Shown: positions 34,377 to 43,592, counted from the stretch's first letter. The stretch: DNA of 64,000 bases from Motiliproteus sp036960405 (GCA_036960405.1 JBALWS010000009.1:9025-73024); one strand, 5' to 3'. The notes: a model not told the origin generated them from the letters alone. Numbers and translations: made by a program.

Positions 34377-36182
34377 ATGTTGAAGTGGCTCAGCGCCGCC
34401 ATTAGCGTTCAGCCGCAGACGGGGGCCGGGCAGGGAAACTTAGATCGCGATAGCATCGAGCAAGCCTTCGCTTGGTTGTACACTTTCGTTAAGCCCCACC
34501 GCCGGGCCATCGCCGGTTTGCTGGCGTTGTCACTGCTGGCTTCGTCGCTGGTGCTGTTGCAGCCCTGGCTAACCAAACTGCTGATCGACGACGGACTGAT
34601 CGCCCGGGACTACCGTACTTTAGTGATAGTGGCGCTATCGATGGTGTTATCTGGGATATTTGCCACCGGGTTGGCGGGGGTCAACCGCTATCTGCATACC
34701 CGCTTGTCGGGTCGTATTCTGTTTGCCCTGCGTGAACACCTTTACCGTCATCTGCAGACCCTGTCTCCAGCGTTCTACGGCGGCCGTCGAATCGGCGATA
34801 TCTTGTCACGATTGGATGGTGATGTGGCACAGATCCAGCGTTTTGCAGTCGATAGTCTGTTTACCGCAGTCAGTAGCCTTATTGGGCTGCTGGGAGCGGG
34901 GGCACTGATGCTGATGCTGTCCTGGAAACTGTCGCTGCTGGTGTTGGTGTTGATCCCGCTGGAGGTTATCTGGCTACGTTGGATGCGACTGAAGGTGGAG
35001 CGTGGCGCGCGGGCGCTGCGTGAACGTTCGGCCGATCTGAGCTCGTTTCTGGTGGAGACTCTGCCAGCGATGAAATTTATCCAGGCGGTAGCTCAGGAAG
35101 GACGCGAATCCAAACGTCTGAACCGGTTAGGCGACCACTATCTGACCGACCTGCTGCGGCTGCAGCTGGTTGAATTTTTTACCCATGCGGTGCCTGGTAC
35201 GCTTACTTCTCTGACCCGTGCTGCTGCGTTTCTGATCGGTGGCTACTGGGTGATCGAGGGGCAGTGGCAGTTGGGAGCGCTGATCGCTTTTTCGACCTAC
35301 TTAGGGATGGCGACCGGACCTGTGCAGAGTCTGCTAGGGCTGTATGTGGCGATCCAGAAAATGTCGGTTAGTCTAGACCGGGTGATGGACCTTCAACGGG
35401 CCGAGGCGGCCGTTGTGGCCCCTGTCGAAGTTCAGTCACTGCCGGACGCGTTGCTCGGAGAGCTACGCTTTGAGAAAGTGCGCTTCGGCTATGGTGGTGT
35501 TGATCAGCAGGGTGGTGCAGATAACAACCTTGGTCGGCCAGTCATCGAGTGCGCCGATGTACTGTTTCAGCACGGTAGAAAGATCGCATTAACAGGACCA
35601 TCAGGGGCCGGAAAATCGACCCTTATCGACTTAGTAATGCGCTACTACGACCCCAGTGCGGGCCGGATTCTGATCGATGGTATTGACCTGAAACAGTTGC
35701 ACCCGGCGCAATGGCGCCGGCATATTGGCTTGGTCAGCCAGGATATCACCCTGTTTCGGGGTACCCTGGCTGAAAATGTTCGATATGCCAGTCCGGACGC
35801 CGATGATGATGCCGTGAAGGCGGTGATCGCCCAGACCCAGTTGTCTGAATTGGTCGACTCGCTCCCGTTGGGACTGGAGACCTTACTGGGCGAGCGGGGC
35901 ACGCAGTTGTCCGGTGGTCAAAAGCAGCGGCTGGCGATCGCCAGGGCTCTGTTGCAGAATCCAACCATTTTGATTCTTGATGAGGCGACCTCGGCGGTGG
36001 ATGAAGCGACAGAAACCCAAGTGATCGCGGAAGTAGATCGGTTGTTTGCCGACCGGACTCGGATTTTGATCAGTCACCGGCCTTCGACGTTGGCCGGGGT
36101 AGACCAGCTGTTCTACCTTGATGCAGGACGGTTAGTTGAACAGCCCCTTGAATCGCTCCCCCTCGAGCGAACCAATGTCTGA
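34377..36182 (+). CDS. qhpF: QhpF, ABC transporter (fused membrane and ATPase domains)
   Basis: A half-transporter of about 601 aa: five to six membrane helices (about 50-330), then a nucleotide-binding domain with Walker A TGPSGAGKSTL, Q-loop, signature LSGGQKQRLAIARAL and Walker B TILILDEATSAVD. In known qhp systems QhpF is required for export of the cross-linked gamma subunit to the periplasm. The start is uncertain: ATG 34377 or GTG 34368. The 3' end overlaps qhpG by eight bases. Confidence 0.94.
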   Translation: MLKWLSAAISVQPQTGAGQGNLDRDSIEQAFAWLYTFVKPHRRAIAGLLALSLLASSLVLLQPWLTKLLIDDGLIARDYRTLVIVALSMVLSGIFATGLAGVNRYLHTRLSGRILFALREHLYRHLQTLSPAFYGGRRIGDILSRLDGDVAQIQRFAVDSLFTAVSSLIGLLGAGALMLMLSWKLSLLVLVLIPLEVIWLRWMRLKVERGARALRERSADLSSFLVETLPAMKFIQAVAQEGRESKRLNRLGDHYLTDLLRLQLVEFFTHAVPGTLTSLTRAAAFLIGGYWVIEGQWQLGALIAFSTYLGMATGPVQSLLGLYVAIQKMSVSLDRVMDLQRAEAAVVAPVEVQSLPDALLGELRFEKVRFGYGGVDQQGGADNNLGRPVIECADVLFQHGRKIALTGPSGAGKSTLIDLVMRYYDPSAGRILIDGIDLKQLHPAQWRRHIGLVSQDITLFRGTLAENVRYASPDADDDAVKAVIAQTQLSELVDSLPLGLETLLGERGTQLSGGQKQRLAIARALLQNPTILILDEATSAVDEATETQVIAEVDRLFADRTRILISHRPSTLAGVDQLFYLDAGRLVEQPLESLPLERTNV

Positions 36183-37440
36183 TTCTGGCCCCTGCCTTAG
36201 AGGGGGGGACGATGCGAACAGGATTTTGGTCCTGGGTGGAGGCCCTGCTGGTGGAACTGTTGCACTGGGGCTTAAGCGGCTCGGTTATCAAGTCACGCTG
36301 ATCTCCTCTCCTCGACCGTTTCTGGCGCTTGAAGGTATTTCGGAGCGGGTGGTTGAGGGGCTACGCTCTGCTGGTTTTGTAAAGGCGCTACAATATCTGC
36401 CCAACCCCTCGCCACGCGTAGCCAATTGGAATGGCAATACCAGTGCTGCCAATACCGAGCGTTTGGTCGATCGTAGCCAGCTTGATCAAACTATTCTAGA
36501 AGATCTGGCTGACGCTGGTGTTGCCGTGATTCTCGGGCGGGTGCTGCAAACCGAAATGCTGACGTCGGCGCAGCGGGTCCTGATTCAGCAAGGGGATGAC
36601 CAACGCTGGCTGCAGGCATGTTTTGTTGTGGAAGCCCGGGGGCGAGCGGCACCCCTGGCCCAGCTCGATCGGGTACGGGGCTGTGAGACGCTGTCGCTGT
36701 TGCAATATTGGCGAGGTGCTCCCTGCACACCGCGGTCAGCGGCCCAGAGCTTTGACCAGGGTTGGGCTTGGATGGCGGCAGGATCCGATGGCACTCGCTA
36801 TCTGCAACTTACTTTGGATGTGGCCAGTGCGGATCTGCCTGTGAAGTCACAGCTGGAGGGCTACTGCTTTCGTTACCTGAGTCGGCTTGATTTAGCCGAA
36901 CCTTTTATGCGGGACGCGCACCCGAGTGGCCGGGTATACGCCCGTACCAGTACCCCAATACTGTGCTATCAGGCGGTGGGAGATAATTGGATCCGTGTCG
37001 GCGACGCTGCGATGGCGGTCGATCCGTTATCTGGCAATGGTATTTTTCAGGCATTGTCGAGTGCCTTGCAGGCACCCGCGGTGATCAATACTCTGATCAA
37101 ACGGCCGTATCAGGCTGAGTTAGCCAAGCGCTTTTATCAGGATCGCTTGGATCATCTGTTTTACCGGTTTGCACGTATAGGCCGTGATTTCTACCATCTC
37201 GAGGCTAGCTTCTCCAAACATCCCTTCTGGCAGGCTCGATGCCGTTGGCCTGATACACAGCCGGTGCACCCTGATCCAGACCCCGCCAGCGTACAGGCCG
37301 CTCGCCGTCCGGTGATCTGTGATGACTTTATCATCGAGGCAGAAGTGGTGATTAGCAACGAATACCCTTTGGGGCGCTGGCACCGGGATGGGGTTGAGCT
37401 GGCACCTTTGCTGAAGGCGATGCAACAAAAACGTGACTGA
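36175..37440 (+). CDS. qhpG: QhpG, FAD-dependent monooxygenase for CTQ formation
   Basis: 421 aa. The Rossmann motif for FAD (ILVLGGGPAGGTVALGL) is near the N-terminus, and the second FAD motif VGDAAMAVDPLSGNGIFQAL near residue 280. It resembles flavin-dependent tryptophan halogenases/monooxygenases. QhpG in Paracoccus adds oxygen to the Trp of the cross-linked gamma subunit as the first step toward the quinone. The ATG at 36175 overlaps the qhpF stop (ATGTCTGA), indicating translational coupling; a TTG 39 bases earlier is unlikely. It is the last gene of the qhp cluster. Confidence 0.94.
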   Translation: MSDSGPCLRGGDDANRILVLGGGPAGGTVALGLKRLGYQVTLISSPRPFLALEGISERVVEGLRSAGFVKALQYLPNPSPRVANWNGNTSAANTERLVDRSQLDQTILEDLADAGVAVILGRVLQTEMLTSAQRVLIQQGDDQRWLQACFVVEARGRAAPLAQLDRVRGCETLSLLQYWRGAPCTPRSAAQSFDQGWAWMAAGSDGTRYLQLTLDVASADLPVKSQLEGYCFRYLSRLDLAEPFMRDAHPSGRVYARTSTPILCYQAVGDNWIRVGDAAMAVDPLSGNGIFQALSSALQAPAVINTLIKRPYQAELAKRFYQDRLDHLFYRFARIGRDFYHLEASFSKHPFWQARCRWPDTQPVHPDPDPASVQAARRPVICDDFIIEAEVVISNEYPLGRWHRDGVELAPLLKAMQQKRD

Positions 37441-37794
37441 GTGCTTATGGCGCTGCTTTCCTCCTTTCTCTCTTGACAATCCAATATCAGTTTGTCGGTG
37501 TTGCTCTTTCTTCGGTCCCGAGTGTTGTGGTTAACGGGATACCTATCCTCTGTTAACAACAATCGCTAATCAAGGTCGCGTCACCATAGAACCTTTTAGT
37601 TGCTGATAAGGGAATCATTGTCGCTTATTACCGACCATGCTGTTAACCGAACGGAGGAGGGTGAAAATTTTTGATTGTGTTTAGTTAATATATTAAGTAA
37701 TATTCTACGTTAGTTAATATGTTAACCAAAATGGGTTTGTTACTAACAGGTCTCTGTTAACACCTTCACTCTTCACTGCGCTAACACTGGGTTA
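37441..37794. promoter_or_regulatory. Intergenic region with TTAATATATTAA operator-like repeats
   Basis: 354 bases without a gene, downstream of qhpG and upstream of the membrane protein gene. TTAATATATTAA (37685-37696, perfect palindrome) and TTAATATGTTAA (37714-37725, one mismatch) are each preceded by TTAG and lie 29 bases apart. Such AT-rich palindromes are typical MarR-family operators, and a MarR protein is encoded at 38552-39010 beyond the next gene. Confidence 0.45.
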
Positions 37795-38514
37795 ATGATT
37801 CATATGTTGATAAAAAGTGATTTCAAACTGTTTCTGCCCATCGTCTGTTTGCTCGCCTTGGCCGAGCTGTTAGATTTAAATTTGGCGACATTGGTCGGTG
37901 GACTTGACCAGCAATATCCGCTTATCTCTGCGTTTGTAAAATTTGCCCTATTGGGGACGCTGGGTGAGGTGCTCGGTCTTCGTTTGAGCACCGGTGGCTA
38001 CCCGCTAGAGAAGTTTGGACTGATACCTAAGGCGATAACCTGGGGGATAATGGGGGTCGCTATCAAAATCGTCTTCGTGATCTTCGCCTCAGGGGTTCCT
38101 GCGCTGCTGGTAAAGTACGGCATCGATGATGCTACCTCGTTGTTAAGCGGTTCGGTCAGTGCCGGAAAACTGATTGTCGCGTTCAGTATCAGCGTAGCGA
38201 TGAACGTGATTTTCAGCCCGTTGCTGATGACGTTGCATAAGATTACCGATCTCCATATACAGCAATATCAAGGGAGTGCTTTGAGCCTGATCCGGCCTAT
38301 TTCGGTGGGAAGGATTCTAAATCAGATCGACTGGCAGCAGATGTGGTCATTCGTGTTTAAGAAGACCATCCCGTTCTTTTGGATCCCCGCTCATACGCTG
38401 ACCTTTTTGTTACCGCCCGAACACAGGGTTCTGTTTGCGGCCCTACTTGGGGTCATGCTGGGTATTATTCTAGTGCTGCCCGGCAGGGGGCAACCTAGCT
38501 TAGCCCGTGCGTAA
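37795..38514 (+). CDS. Polytopic membrane protein, unknown (possibly Mpv17/PMP22-like)
   Basis: 239 aa with about six hydrophobic segments. The C-terminal part, FFWIPAHTLTFLLPPEHRVLFAALLGVMLG, recalls the end of Mpv17/PMP22 proteins, where a Pro-containing helix is followed by an Arg and a final helix. I regard this as a hint only. A second ATG at 37804 could be the true start. It converges with the MarR gene and has MarR-type palindromes upstream, so it may be that regulator's target. Confidence 0.7.
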   Translation: MIHMLIKSDFKLFLPIVCLLALAELLDLNLATLVGGLDQQYPLISAFVKFALLGTLGEVLGLRLSTGGYPLEKFGLIPKAITWGIMGVAIKIVFVIFASGVPALLVKYGIDDATSLLSGSVSAGKLIVAFSISVAMNVIFSPLLMTLHKITDLHIQQYQGSALSLIRPISVGRILNQIDWQQMWSFVFKKTIPFFWIPAHTLTFLLPPEHRVLFAALLGVMLGIILVLPGRGQPSLARA

Positions 38515-38551
38515 TAAACGTCAAATGGGAGCTTGGTCAGTCGGCCTGCTC

Positions 38552-39010
38552 TTACTCCTTGGGTGCGGGAGTGGACAGTTCTGAAACGGTATCGGTCAAT
38601 TCGCTTAACAACCGACTGAGCATCCGGAGCTTATCTTCGGATAGGCTTTGACTGATCTCGTGATAATGCCTATCCAGCATCGGGCGGATTCGTTGGAACA
38701 GTGCTTGGCCATCTGGGCTAAGGGAGATAAGCACGCAACGCAGATCTTCTTCCGACTTCCTACGCTGGATATAGCCCACTTTCTCAAGCCGATTCAGAAT
38801 GCCTGTCAGACTGGGGCTCAGGATGCAGCAGAGCTTTGCCAGCGACTTAGATTCCAACTCGTTATGTTCGGACAGCACTCTAACTACCCGCCACTGCTGC
38901 TCTGTGATTGAGGCTTCCTGCAGAATGGGGCGAAAATAATTGACCGTCGCTTCTCGTGCCTGCAGCAGCAGTAGGGGGAGTGCCTCAGTATAGTTAGCCA
39001 TGGGAATCAT
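38552..39010 (-). CDS. MarR family regulator, HpaR/HpcR-like
   Basis: 152 aa. The start (LLLLQAREATVNYFRPILQEASITEQQWRVVRVL) is strikingly like HpaR/HpcR, the repressor of homoprotocatechuate degradation. The winged helix-turn-helix follows, with LSPSLTGILNRLEKVGYIQRRKS. No aromatic degradation genes are nearby, so the effector may differ. ATG codons at 39010 and 39001 are both possible; neither has a strong ribosome site. Confidence 0.9.
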   Translation of the reverse strand: MIPMANYTEALPLLLLQAREATVNYFRPILQEASITEQQWRVVRVLSEHNELESKSLAKLCCILSPSLTGILNRLEKVGYIQRRKSEEDLRCVLISLSPDGQALFQRIRPMLDRHYHEISQSLSEDKLRMLSRLLSELTDTVSELSTPAPKE

Positions 39011-39509
39011 CCGTGGTAGGTCGCATTTGGACAGCGTGGTGAAAGGCCTATGTCACGTCTTGACGTGGGAAAATAGCTGTTGATATCGATGCTTAACAAT
39101 CCACAGCTGAATAGTGGCGCTGGCTGGAGCTACAGTACGTTTGATCTCCGGCAAGATCAATGGGAGTACGTTTCGTAGCCGTCTACTTCGGTTAGCTGTT
39201 GAATTCGCCCATAAATTAAGGGTTACAGAATATCTGGTTTCTTATTCTCGTTCATTGTCGTGGTTCATATAGTTCAGCAGCAGACGGGCTGAAATGTGCA
39301 CACTACTGAGGTGATTGCGGCCTGCTCTGGCTTTTCATTAAAACGAGTAAAGGAAGCATACGGCTGCTAATTGCCGCCTCAAAGATGCCCGGTATCTGAT
39401 ATTGAAGCCCTCGAAAAGCATTGGATATAAGCAGCTGCTGTATGTCTGTTGTGTCGATACTAGAGATATCAAACCGGGCCACTACACTCGACCATCCGCA
39501 TTGCTTTGA
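39011..39509. other. Non-coding or decayed stretch
   Basis: About 500 bases with no ORF that I can support on either strand. It lies between the MarR gene and two recognisable gene fragments, so it may be further degraded mobile-element DNA. Confidence 0.4.
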
Positions 39510-39595
39510 TCAACCATAAGCCAAACCCTGTCCTTGATTCCTCTGTTGCTCATGGCCGTTGACCCGATGCGTACAGTTATTGACAGAACTCCAAG
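39510..39595 (-). pseudogene. Remnant of a gpA-type replication endonuclease (C-terminal tail)
   Basis: The frame encodes SWSSVNNCT, 11 divergent residues, then GQGLAYG and stop. The rep of the tRNA-Pro element ends PWSSVNNCT, 11 residues, GQGLAYH. At DNA level 27 bases at the upstream edge are identical. Homology stops exactly at 39595, where a LytTR fragment on the other strand begins. Nothing else of the rep gene is present. Confidence 0.7.
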
Positions 39596-39900
39596 AAACT
39601 AGGTCGGGAGTATCTAGTAAGCATTGCCGATATTCATTGGATTGAAGCGGCGGGTAATTATGTGAATCTATACTCGCTAGATGCTGTTTACCCCATGCGG
39701 GCAACCATGGCTGCAACGGAAAGCGTTTCTCTGAACGGGGTTTTCGCCGTATTCATCGCTCAACCATCGTCAACATCTCTCAGATAGATACTCTGCAGCC
39801 TTCCGATAATGGTGATTACAAACTGCATTTAAAATCGGGAATTACATTGAATTTATCAAGGCGATATCGCGATCAACTGAAAGCCGATATCGCCAGTTAG
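39596..39900 (+). pseudogene. LytTR DNA-binding domain fragment, 5'-truncated and frameshifted
   Basis: The plus strand reads VSIADIHWIEAAGNYVNLYS, then after a one-base loss near 39716-39723 continues in another frame with RGFRRIHRSTIVNISQID and LQPSDNGDYKLHL to a stop at 39898-39900. These are the core strands of a LytTR domain, as at the C-terminus of AlgR/LytR-type response regulators. The receiver domain and start are absent; the left edge abuts the replication-endonuclease tail. It is clearly non-functional. Confidence 0.85.
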
Positions 39901-39950
39901 CCGGCTTGGAAAAACGTTCAGGCTTTCCGAAAACCCCACGCCGACCACCT

Positions 39951-40517
39951 CTACCCACTGCCCAACGGGTAGCCCCTGCAACTGTTGGGTAAGCTATGGT
40001 GCTGCGCCAGTTCAGCCGGTCTGTTGTCGGTGCGTGCCAGCCGGATGTGCACATGGGGATTGCCATAGTGATAGATGCGAATATCAACGTTTGTCGTTGA
40101 GAAAGTGATCCCGAGGGTGAGGAGTTCAAGTTCAGGAGCATAGAACTCCAGCACCGCTCCCTCAGATCTCTTCGATAGTAACTGCACCGGGGTGCGATTC
40201 CCCCTGAAAGTCGACAGAAAACGCAACTGCACAGGGATCTCGTCAGGCTTGAACTGCCAGTAGTGCAAAGAAGCCCCGGTCTTTGCCACACCAGCGATAG
40301 TGCCTTCACGACAACGATGAAAAACCATGTCGTAGTTCATCGGACCGACAGGCGTTTCAACCGCCTCCCCTTTCCAAAACCCCGGCAAGCTTTGCAGCTG
40401 GTGCTGCGCTGAATCGCTAGATTCATTGGCTGCAATAGCCGATGAGCTGGCTGTTAACAAGACTATGATCAATAGGGTGATTAATAACAGCGGTACGGGC
40501 ATTCTGAGGCAAAGCAT
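39951..40517 (-). CDS. Exported calycin-like small protein, unknown function
   Basis: 188 aa from ATG 40517, which has AAGGAG seven bases upstream. The signal peptide ends near AIAANES. The mature part begins LQSLPGFWKGEAVETPVGPM, the usual opening of lipocalin/nitrobindin-like barrels (Leu, Gly-x-Trp, strand), and continues with alternating beta strands, including a His-rich YHYGNPHVHIRL segment. It has no lipobox. It stands alone between the LytTR fragment and hrpB. The ligand and role are unknown. Confidence 0.75.
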   Translation of the reverse strand: MLCLRMPVPLLLITLLIIVLLTASSSAIAANESSDSAQHQLQSLPGFWKGEAVETPVGPMNYDMVFHRCREGTIAGVAKTGASLHYWQFKPDEIPVQLRFLSTFRGNRTPVQLLSKRSEGAVLEFYAPELELLTLGITFSTTNVDIRIYHYGNPHVHIRLARTDNRPAELAQHHSLPNSCRGYPLGSG

Positions 40518-40659
40518 AGGCTTCTCCTTCCCGACGGGATAGATAATCCTTTTGGCAGTATCAATAACTACCCTTAGGGAAAGCATAGTCACTATTACAG
40601 GCGACCAAATTCGCTTCGCTACGTACTCCAGAGCCTAGATGAATACAGTGGTGTGATCC

Positions 40660-40740
40660 GTCCCACTATTTAAGCCACCACCGAGTCTGCTTGGTCCATC
40701 ACCGCAGATGGGGTTATTGTGATGGTGGAATAAGTGGGAC
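40660..40740. repeat. Imperfect inverted repeat, MITE- or REP-like
   Basis: GTCCCACT (40660-40667) pairs with AGTGGGAC (40733-40740), and CCACCA (40675-40680) pairs with TGGTGG (40723-40728), so an 81-base segment folds into a long interrupted hairpin. GGGTCAGACTCC follows just outside. Such structures are usual for small non-autonomous elements of REP-associated transposases. No transposase is nearby, and 40741-40867 shows no gene. Confidence 0.5.
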
Positions 40741-40867
40741 AGCTGTGGGTCAGACTCCATTGGTTTTGAACGAGCAGCGACAGCCGCTGGTCGAGCTCAA
40801 TTGGTTGGATTAATCCTAGCCAGCCTGTCTCGCCCGTTTTTTCCCCTCTCCCAATTTGGCGCCCCTC

Positions 40868-43225
40868 ATGCCCCCAGTCTTACCCATTGATGCCATCAAG
40901 CAACAGGTTCTTGATCTGTTGCCCGACAGTCACCTGGTCGTCCAGGCAGACACCGGTTCTGGAAAATCCACCCGTCTGCCGTTGTGGGCCCGCCAGCAGG
41001 GCCGGGTGCTGGTGGTGGAGCCCCGTCGTGTCGCCTGTCTGGCGCTGGCCCACTACCTGGCCGAACAGGCGGGAACGACGTTGGGGAACGCGGTGGGCTA
41101 TGCGATCCGCTTCGACAGTCGCTTTGGCCCAGACAGCGAACTGGTGTTCGTCACCCCGGGTATCGCGTTGCGCTGGCTGGCCGATAATCGGCTGGCGGAT
41201 TTCGATCTGGTGATGCTGGATGAGTTTCACGAGCGGCGCTGGGACACAGACTTGTTACTGGCCCTGCTGTTGGCCGAGAACCGCCACCGACTGGTGATCA
41301 CCTCCGCCACCTTGGATGCGCAGCGGCTGAGTGCCTACCTGGGAGGGGAAAACCTGCAGGCCGGGGGACGCTGTTTTCCCGTCGAAATGGAACACCGGGC
41401 GCCCGATCTTCGGCAGATGCCCGATCTGCACGACCTTGAAAAGAGAGTCCGCCAGGCGGTGGAGGCGGTCTGGCCGCGCAGTGACGGTGACCTGCTGATC
41501 TTTCTGCCGGGGCGGGGGGAGATTCAACGCTGCCGGGCCGCCCTGGCATCTTGCGACGCTGAGCTGCTGGAGCTGCACGGATCGGTGCCGGCGCGTGAGC
41601 AGCGCCGGGCGCTGGAATCGGGGAAAGGGCGGCGAATCATCCTCTCCACCAATATCGCCGAGACCTCGCTAACCATTCCCGGGGTGCGGGTGGTGATCGA
41701 CACAGGTTTAGAGCGCCGTACCCATCAGCGCAATGGGCGCACGGTATTGGGGTTGCATCCGATCTCGAAGGCCAGCGCTGATCAACGCAAAGGCCGAGCC
41801 GGGCGGGTGGCTGCGGGGCTTTGCGTTCGACTTTGGGGCGAACATGCCCCCCTGGAACCCAATACGCCTCCGGAAGTGCTGCGTGAGGAGCTGACCGAAC
41901 CCGTGTTGGCGGCGGCCTGCTGCGGGCACCCGGTTCAGACGCTGCGCTTTCCTGACCCTCTGCCGGAGAAATCCTTAGGCATCGCCATGGAAAAACTGCA
42001 ACGGATGGACGCACTGGATGCCAAAGGTGAGGCGACACTATATGGGCAACGCCTCTATCCGTTGCCCATCGACAGCCTTTTCGCCCACCTGATCACCGCC
42101 ATGCCCGACCAGGCCTGTCGTTGCGCCACCGCTGATCTGGTGGCAGCGATGGGTCTTTCTCAGCGGCTGCTCTCTCTTCCCGCATCGGAAGGGGGGCGTC
42201 GTACGTTGACCGACTGGCAGGCGCAGCCCTGTGACGCCACGACCCTGATCGCCCTGGTGCGTCGCGATCCGCCGCCGGAGCTGGCGGTGGACGACCGTGC
42301 GCTCAAGGAGGTCCGCAAGCTGGCGACCCAGCTGCGAAGGGCGCTATCGTTGCCGGTGATTTCTCAATCTCCAACGTACGATCGAACCCGATGGCTGGAG
42401 GCGATGATCGAGGCCGCGCCGGAACTGCTGTTCGTGCGTCGTAAAAAACGTCGTGAGGCGCTGGGCAACGGTTGGGCCGAGGTGTTGGTGGGCCGCGACA
42501 GTCGGTTCGCCGATGAGGCCGAGGCAGCGTTGGTTTTCGATCAGTACTCGATCTCCGGAAAAGGGGTCAAGCAGACTATTAATCTCGCTACCTGCATGGC
42601 CCCCGTCTCCTTGAAGCTGATCGACAGGCTGGGTGTGGGCGAGCCCAAGATAACCCATACGAGCTTTAAGGGAGGTCGGCTGGAGGTGACGGTGGAACGG
42701 AGTTACGCCGGACGGATCATCGGCTGTGAGGTGATCAAACCCAGCGGCCCCTTAGCCCGCCAGGCTCTGGCCGATCTCATTTTGGCCGGACGGCTGTTGG
42801 CTCCGGTGGGTGCGCGGCTCAAAGATGACCTGGTTAGCTGGGAACTGTATCGGTCGCTGGAGAACACCGGTCTCTCAGGCGGTTCTTTGCCGGAACCCTT
42901 GCCGGAACCCAGCCAATGGCTTGAATCTCATCTGGAACAACTGGGGGTGGAGCAGGGTGGGGATATCAAGCTGCTCGAGCCCGAAGACCTGGCCTTCGAG
43001 GGGATTCCGGAATGGGAGCGGGAGCAGTTCGACAGCAGTTACCCACGACAACTGTCTCTGGGGAACTTGCGGCTATCGGTCCATTACGAGCCCCGAAAAA
43101 AGCGGGTAACGGTTGAGCCTATAAAGGGAATTCGAAAAACCGACCCTAGACGCTGGGAGCTGCCCAGCTGGAACGGCTGGTCGGTGCGCTACAAGAAGGC
43201 CAGCCGGGTGGTGGATATCCGTTAG
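40868..43225 (+). CDS. hrpB: ATP-dependent helicase HrpB
   Basis: About 785 aa. A DExH-box helicase: Walker A QADTGSGKST, Walker B DEFHERRW (HrpB uses DEFH), TSATL, STNIAETSLTIPGV and the arginine-finger motif QRKGRAGRVAAG. A ratchet/HA2 region follows, with the HrpB-specific C-terminal domain to the end. The cellular role of HrpB in bacteria is not well defined; RNA-related work is assumed from the family. An ATG at 40868 is more likely than the TTG at 40856, though neither has a clear ribosome site. Confidence 0.95.
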   Translation: MPPVLPIDAIKQQVLDLLPDSHLVVQADTGSGKSTRLPLWARQQGRVLVVEPRRVACLALAHYLAEQAGTTLGNAVGYAIRFDSRFGPDSELVFVTPGIALRWLADNRLADFDLVMLDEFHERRWDTDLLLALLLAENRHRLVITSATLDAQRLSAYLGGENLQAGGRCFPVEMEHRAPDLRQMPDLHDLEKRVRQAVEAVWPRSDGDLLIFLPGRGEIQRCRAALASCDAELLELHGSVPAREQRRALESGKGRRIILSTNIAETSLTIPGVRVVIDTGLERRTHQRNGRTVLGLHPISKASADQRKGRAGRVAAGLCVRLWGEHAPLEPNTPPEVLREELTEPVLAAACCGHPVQTLRFPDPLPEKSLGIAMEKLQRMDALDAKGEATLYGQRLYPLPIDSLFAHLITAMPDQACRCATADLVAAMGLSQRLLSLPASEGGRRTLTDWQAQPCDATTLIALVRRDPPPELAVDDRALKEVRKLATQLRRALSLPVISQSPTYDRTRWLEAMIEAAPELLFVRRKKRREALGNGWAEVLVGRDSRFADEAEAALVFDQYSISGKGVKQTINLATCMAPVSLKLIDRLGVGEPKITHTSFKGGRLEVTVERSYAGRIIGCEVIKPSGPLARQALADLILAGRLLAPVGARLKDDLVSWELYRSLENTGLSGGSLPEPLPEPSQWLESHLEQLGVEQGGDIKLLEPEDLAFEGIPEWEREQFDSSYPRQLSLGNLRLSVHYEPRKKRVTVEPIKGIRKTDPRRWELPSWNGWSVRYKKASRVVDIR

Positions 43226-43315
43226 CAGCCATACAGCGATAACGGTTCCACGATCACCTCGGTCAACTTCCTCGGGGTGTTGACCTGCATCAGTACGTGT
43301 TCTCCGAAAACGTCA

Positions 43316-43507
43316 TCACATCAGCGGCCAGTAGTAGCGGTTACCTTTTACCGTGCCTTGATCGGTTCGGCCCTCGGCCTTGGTCATGTAGCCCGCTGCT
43401 TTAGCCATATAGACTCCGGCTTTCTCCGGCTCTTTAATCTTCTCAAAGCGGGCAACCCCTTGGCCCCTCAGCTGTTTTAGCCGCACCGCCAACGTTGTCA
43501 GGGGCAC
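43316..43507 (-). pseudogene. Fragment resembling a rolling-circle replication initiator
   Basis: A 63-codon frame contains EKAGVYMAKAAGYMTKAEGR and QGTVKGNRYYWP. This is like the tyrosine-lysine motif III region of inovirus/plasmid-type Rep proteins (Y-x3-K repeated, followed by GNRY). The HUH motif and the rest are missing, and the stop comes right after GNRYYWPLM, so it is a remnant at best. It fills most of the 367-base gap between hrpB and the DUF3179 gene; the remainder shows nothing recognisable. Confidence 0.45.
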
Positions 43508-43592
43508 CGAAGCGTACTATAAGCTTAAAGCACTGTTTTTCGGCACCGCAGGCCTTTGCTCGCATCAACTCACTTATCTGGGTGGTAATCAA

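Noticed and set aside
43226..43312. 29-codon minus-strand frame ending in PLSLYGC just after hrpB
   Set aside because: No start codon context and too short to assign; possibly part of the same Rep-like debris but not supportable.
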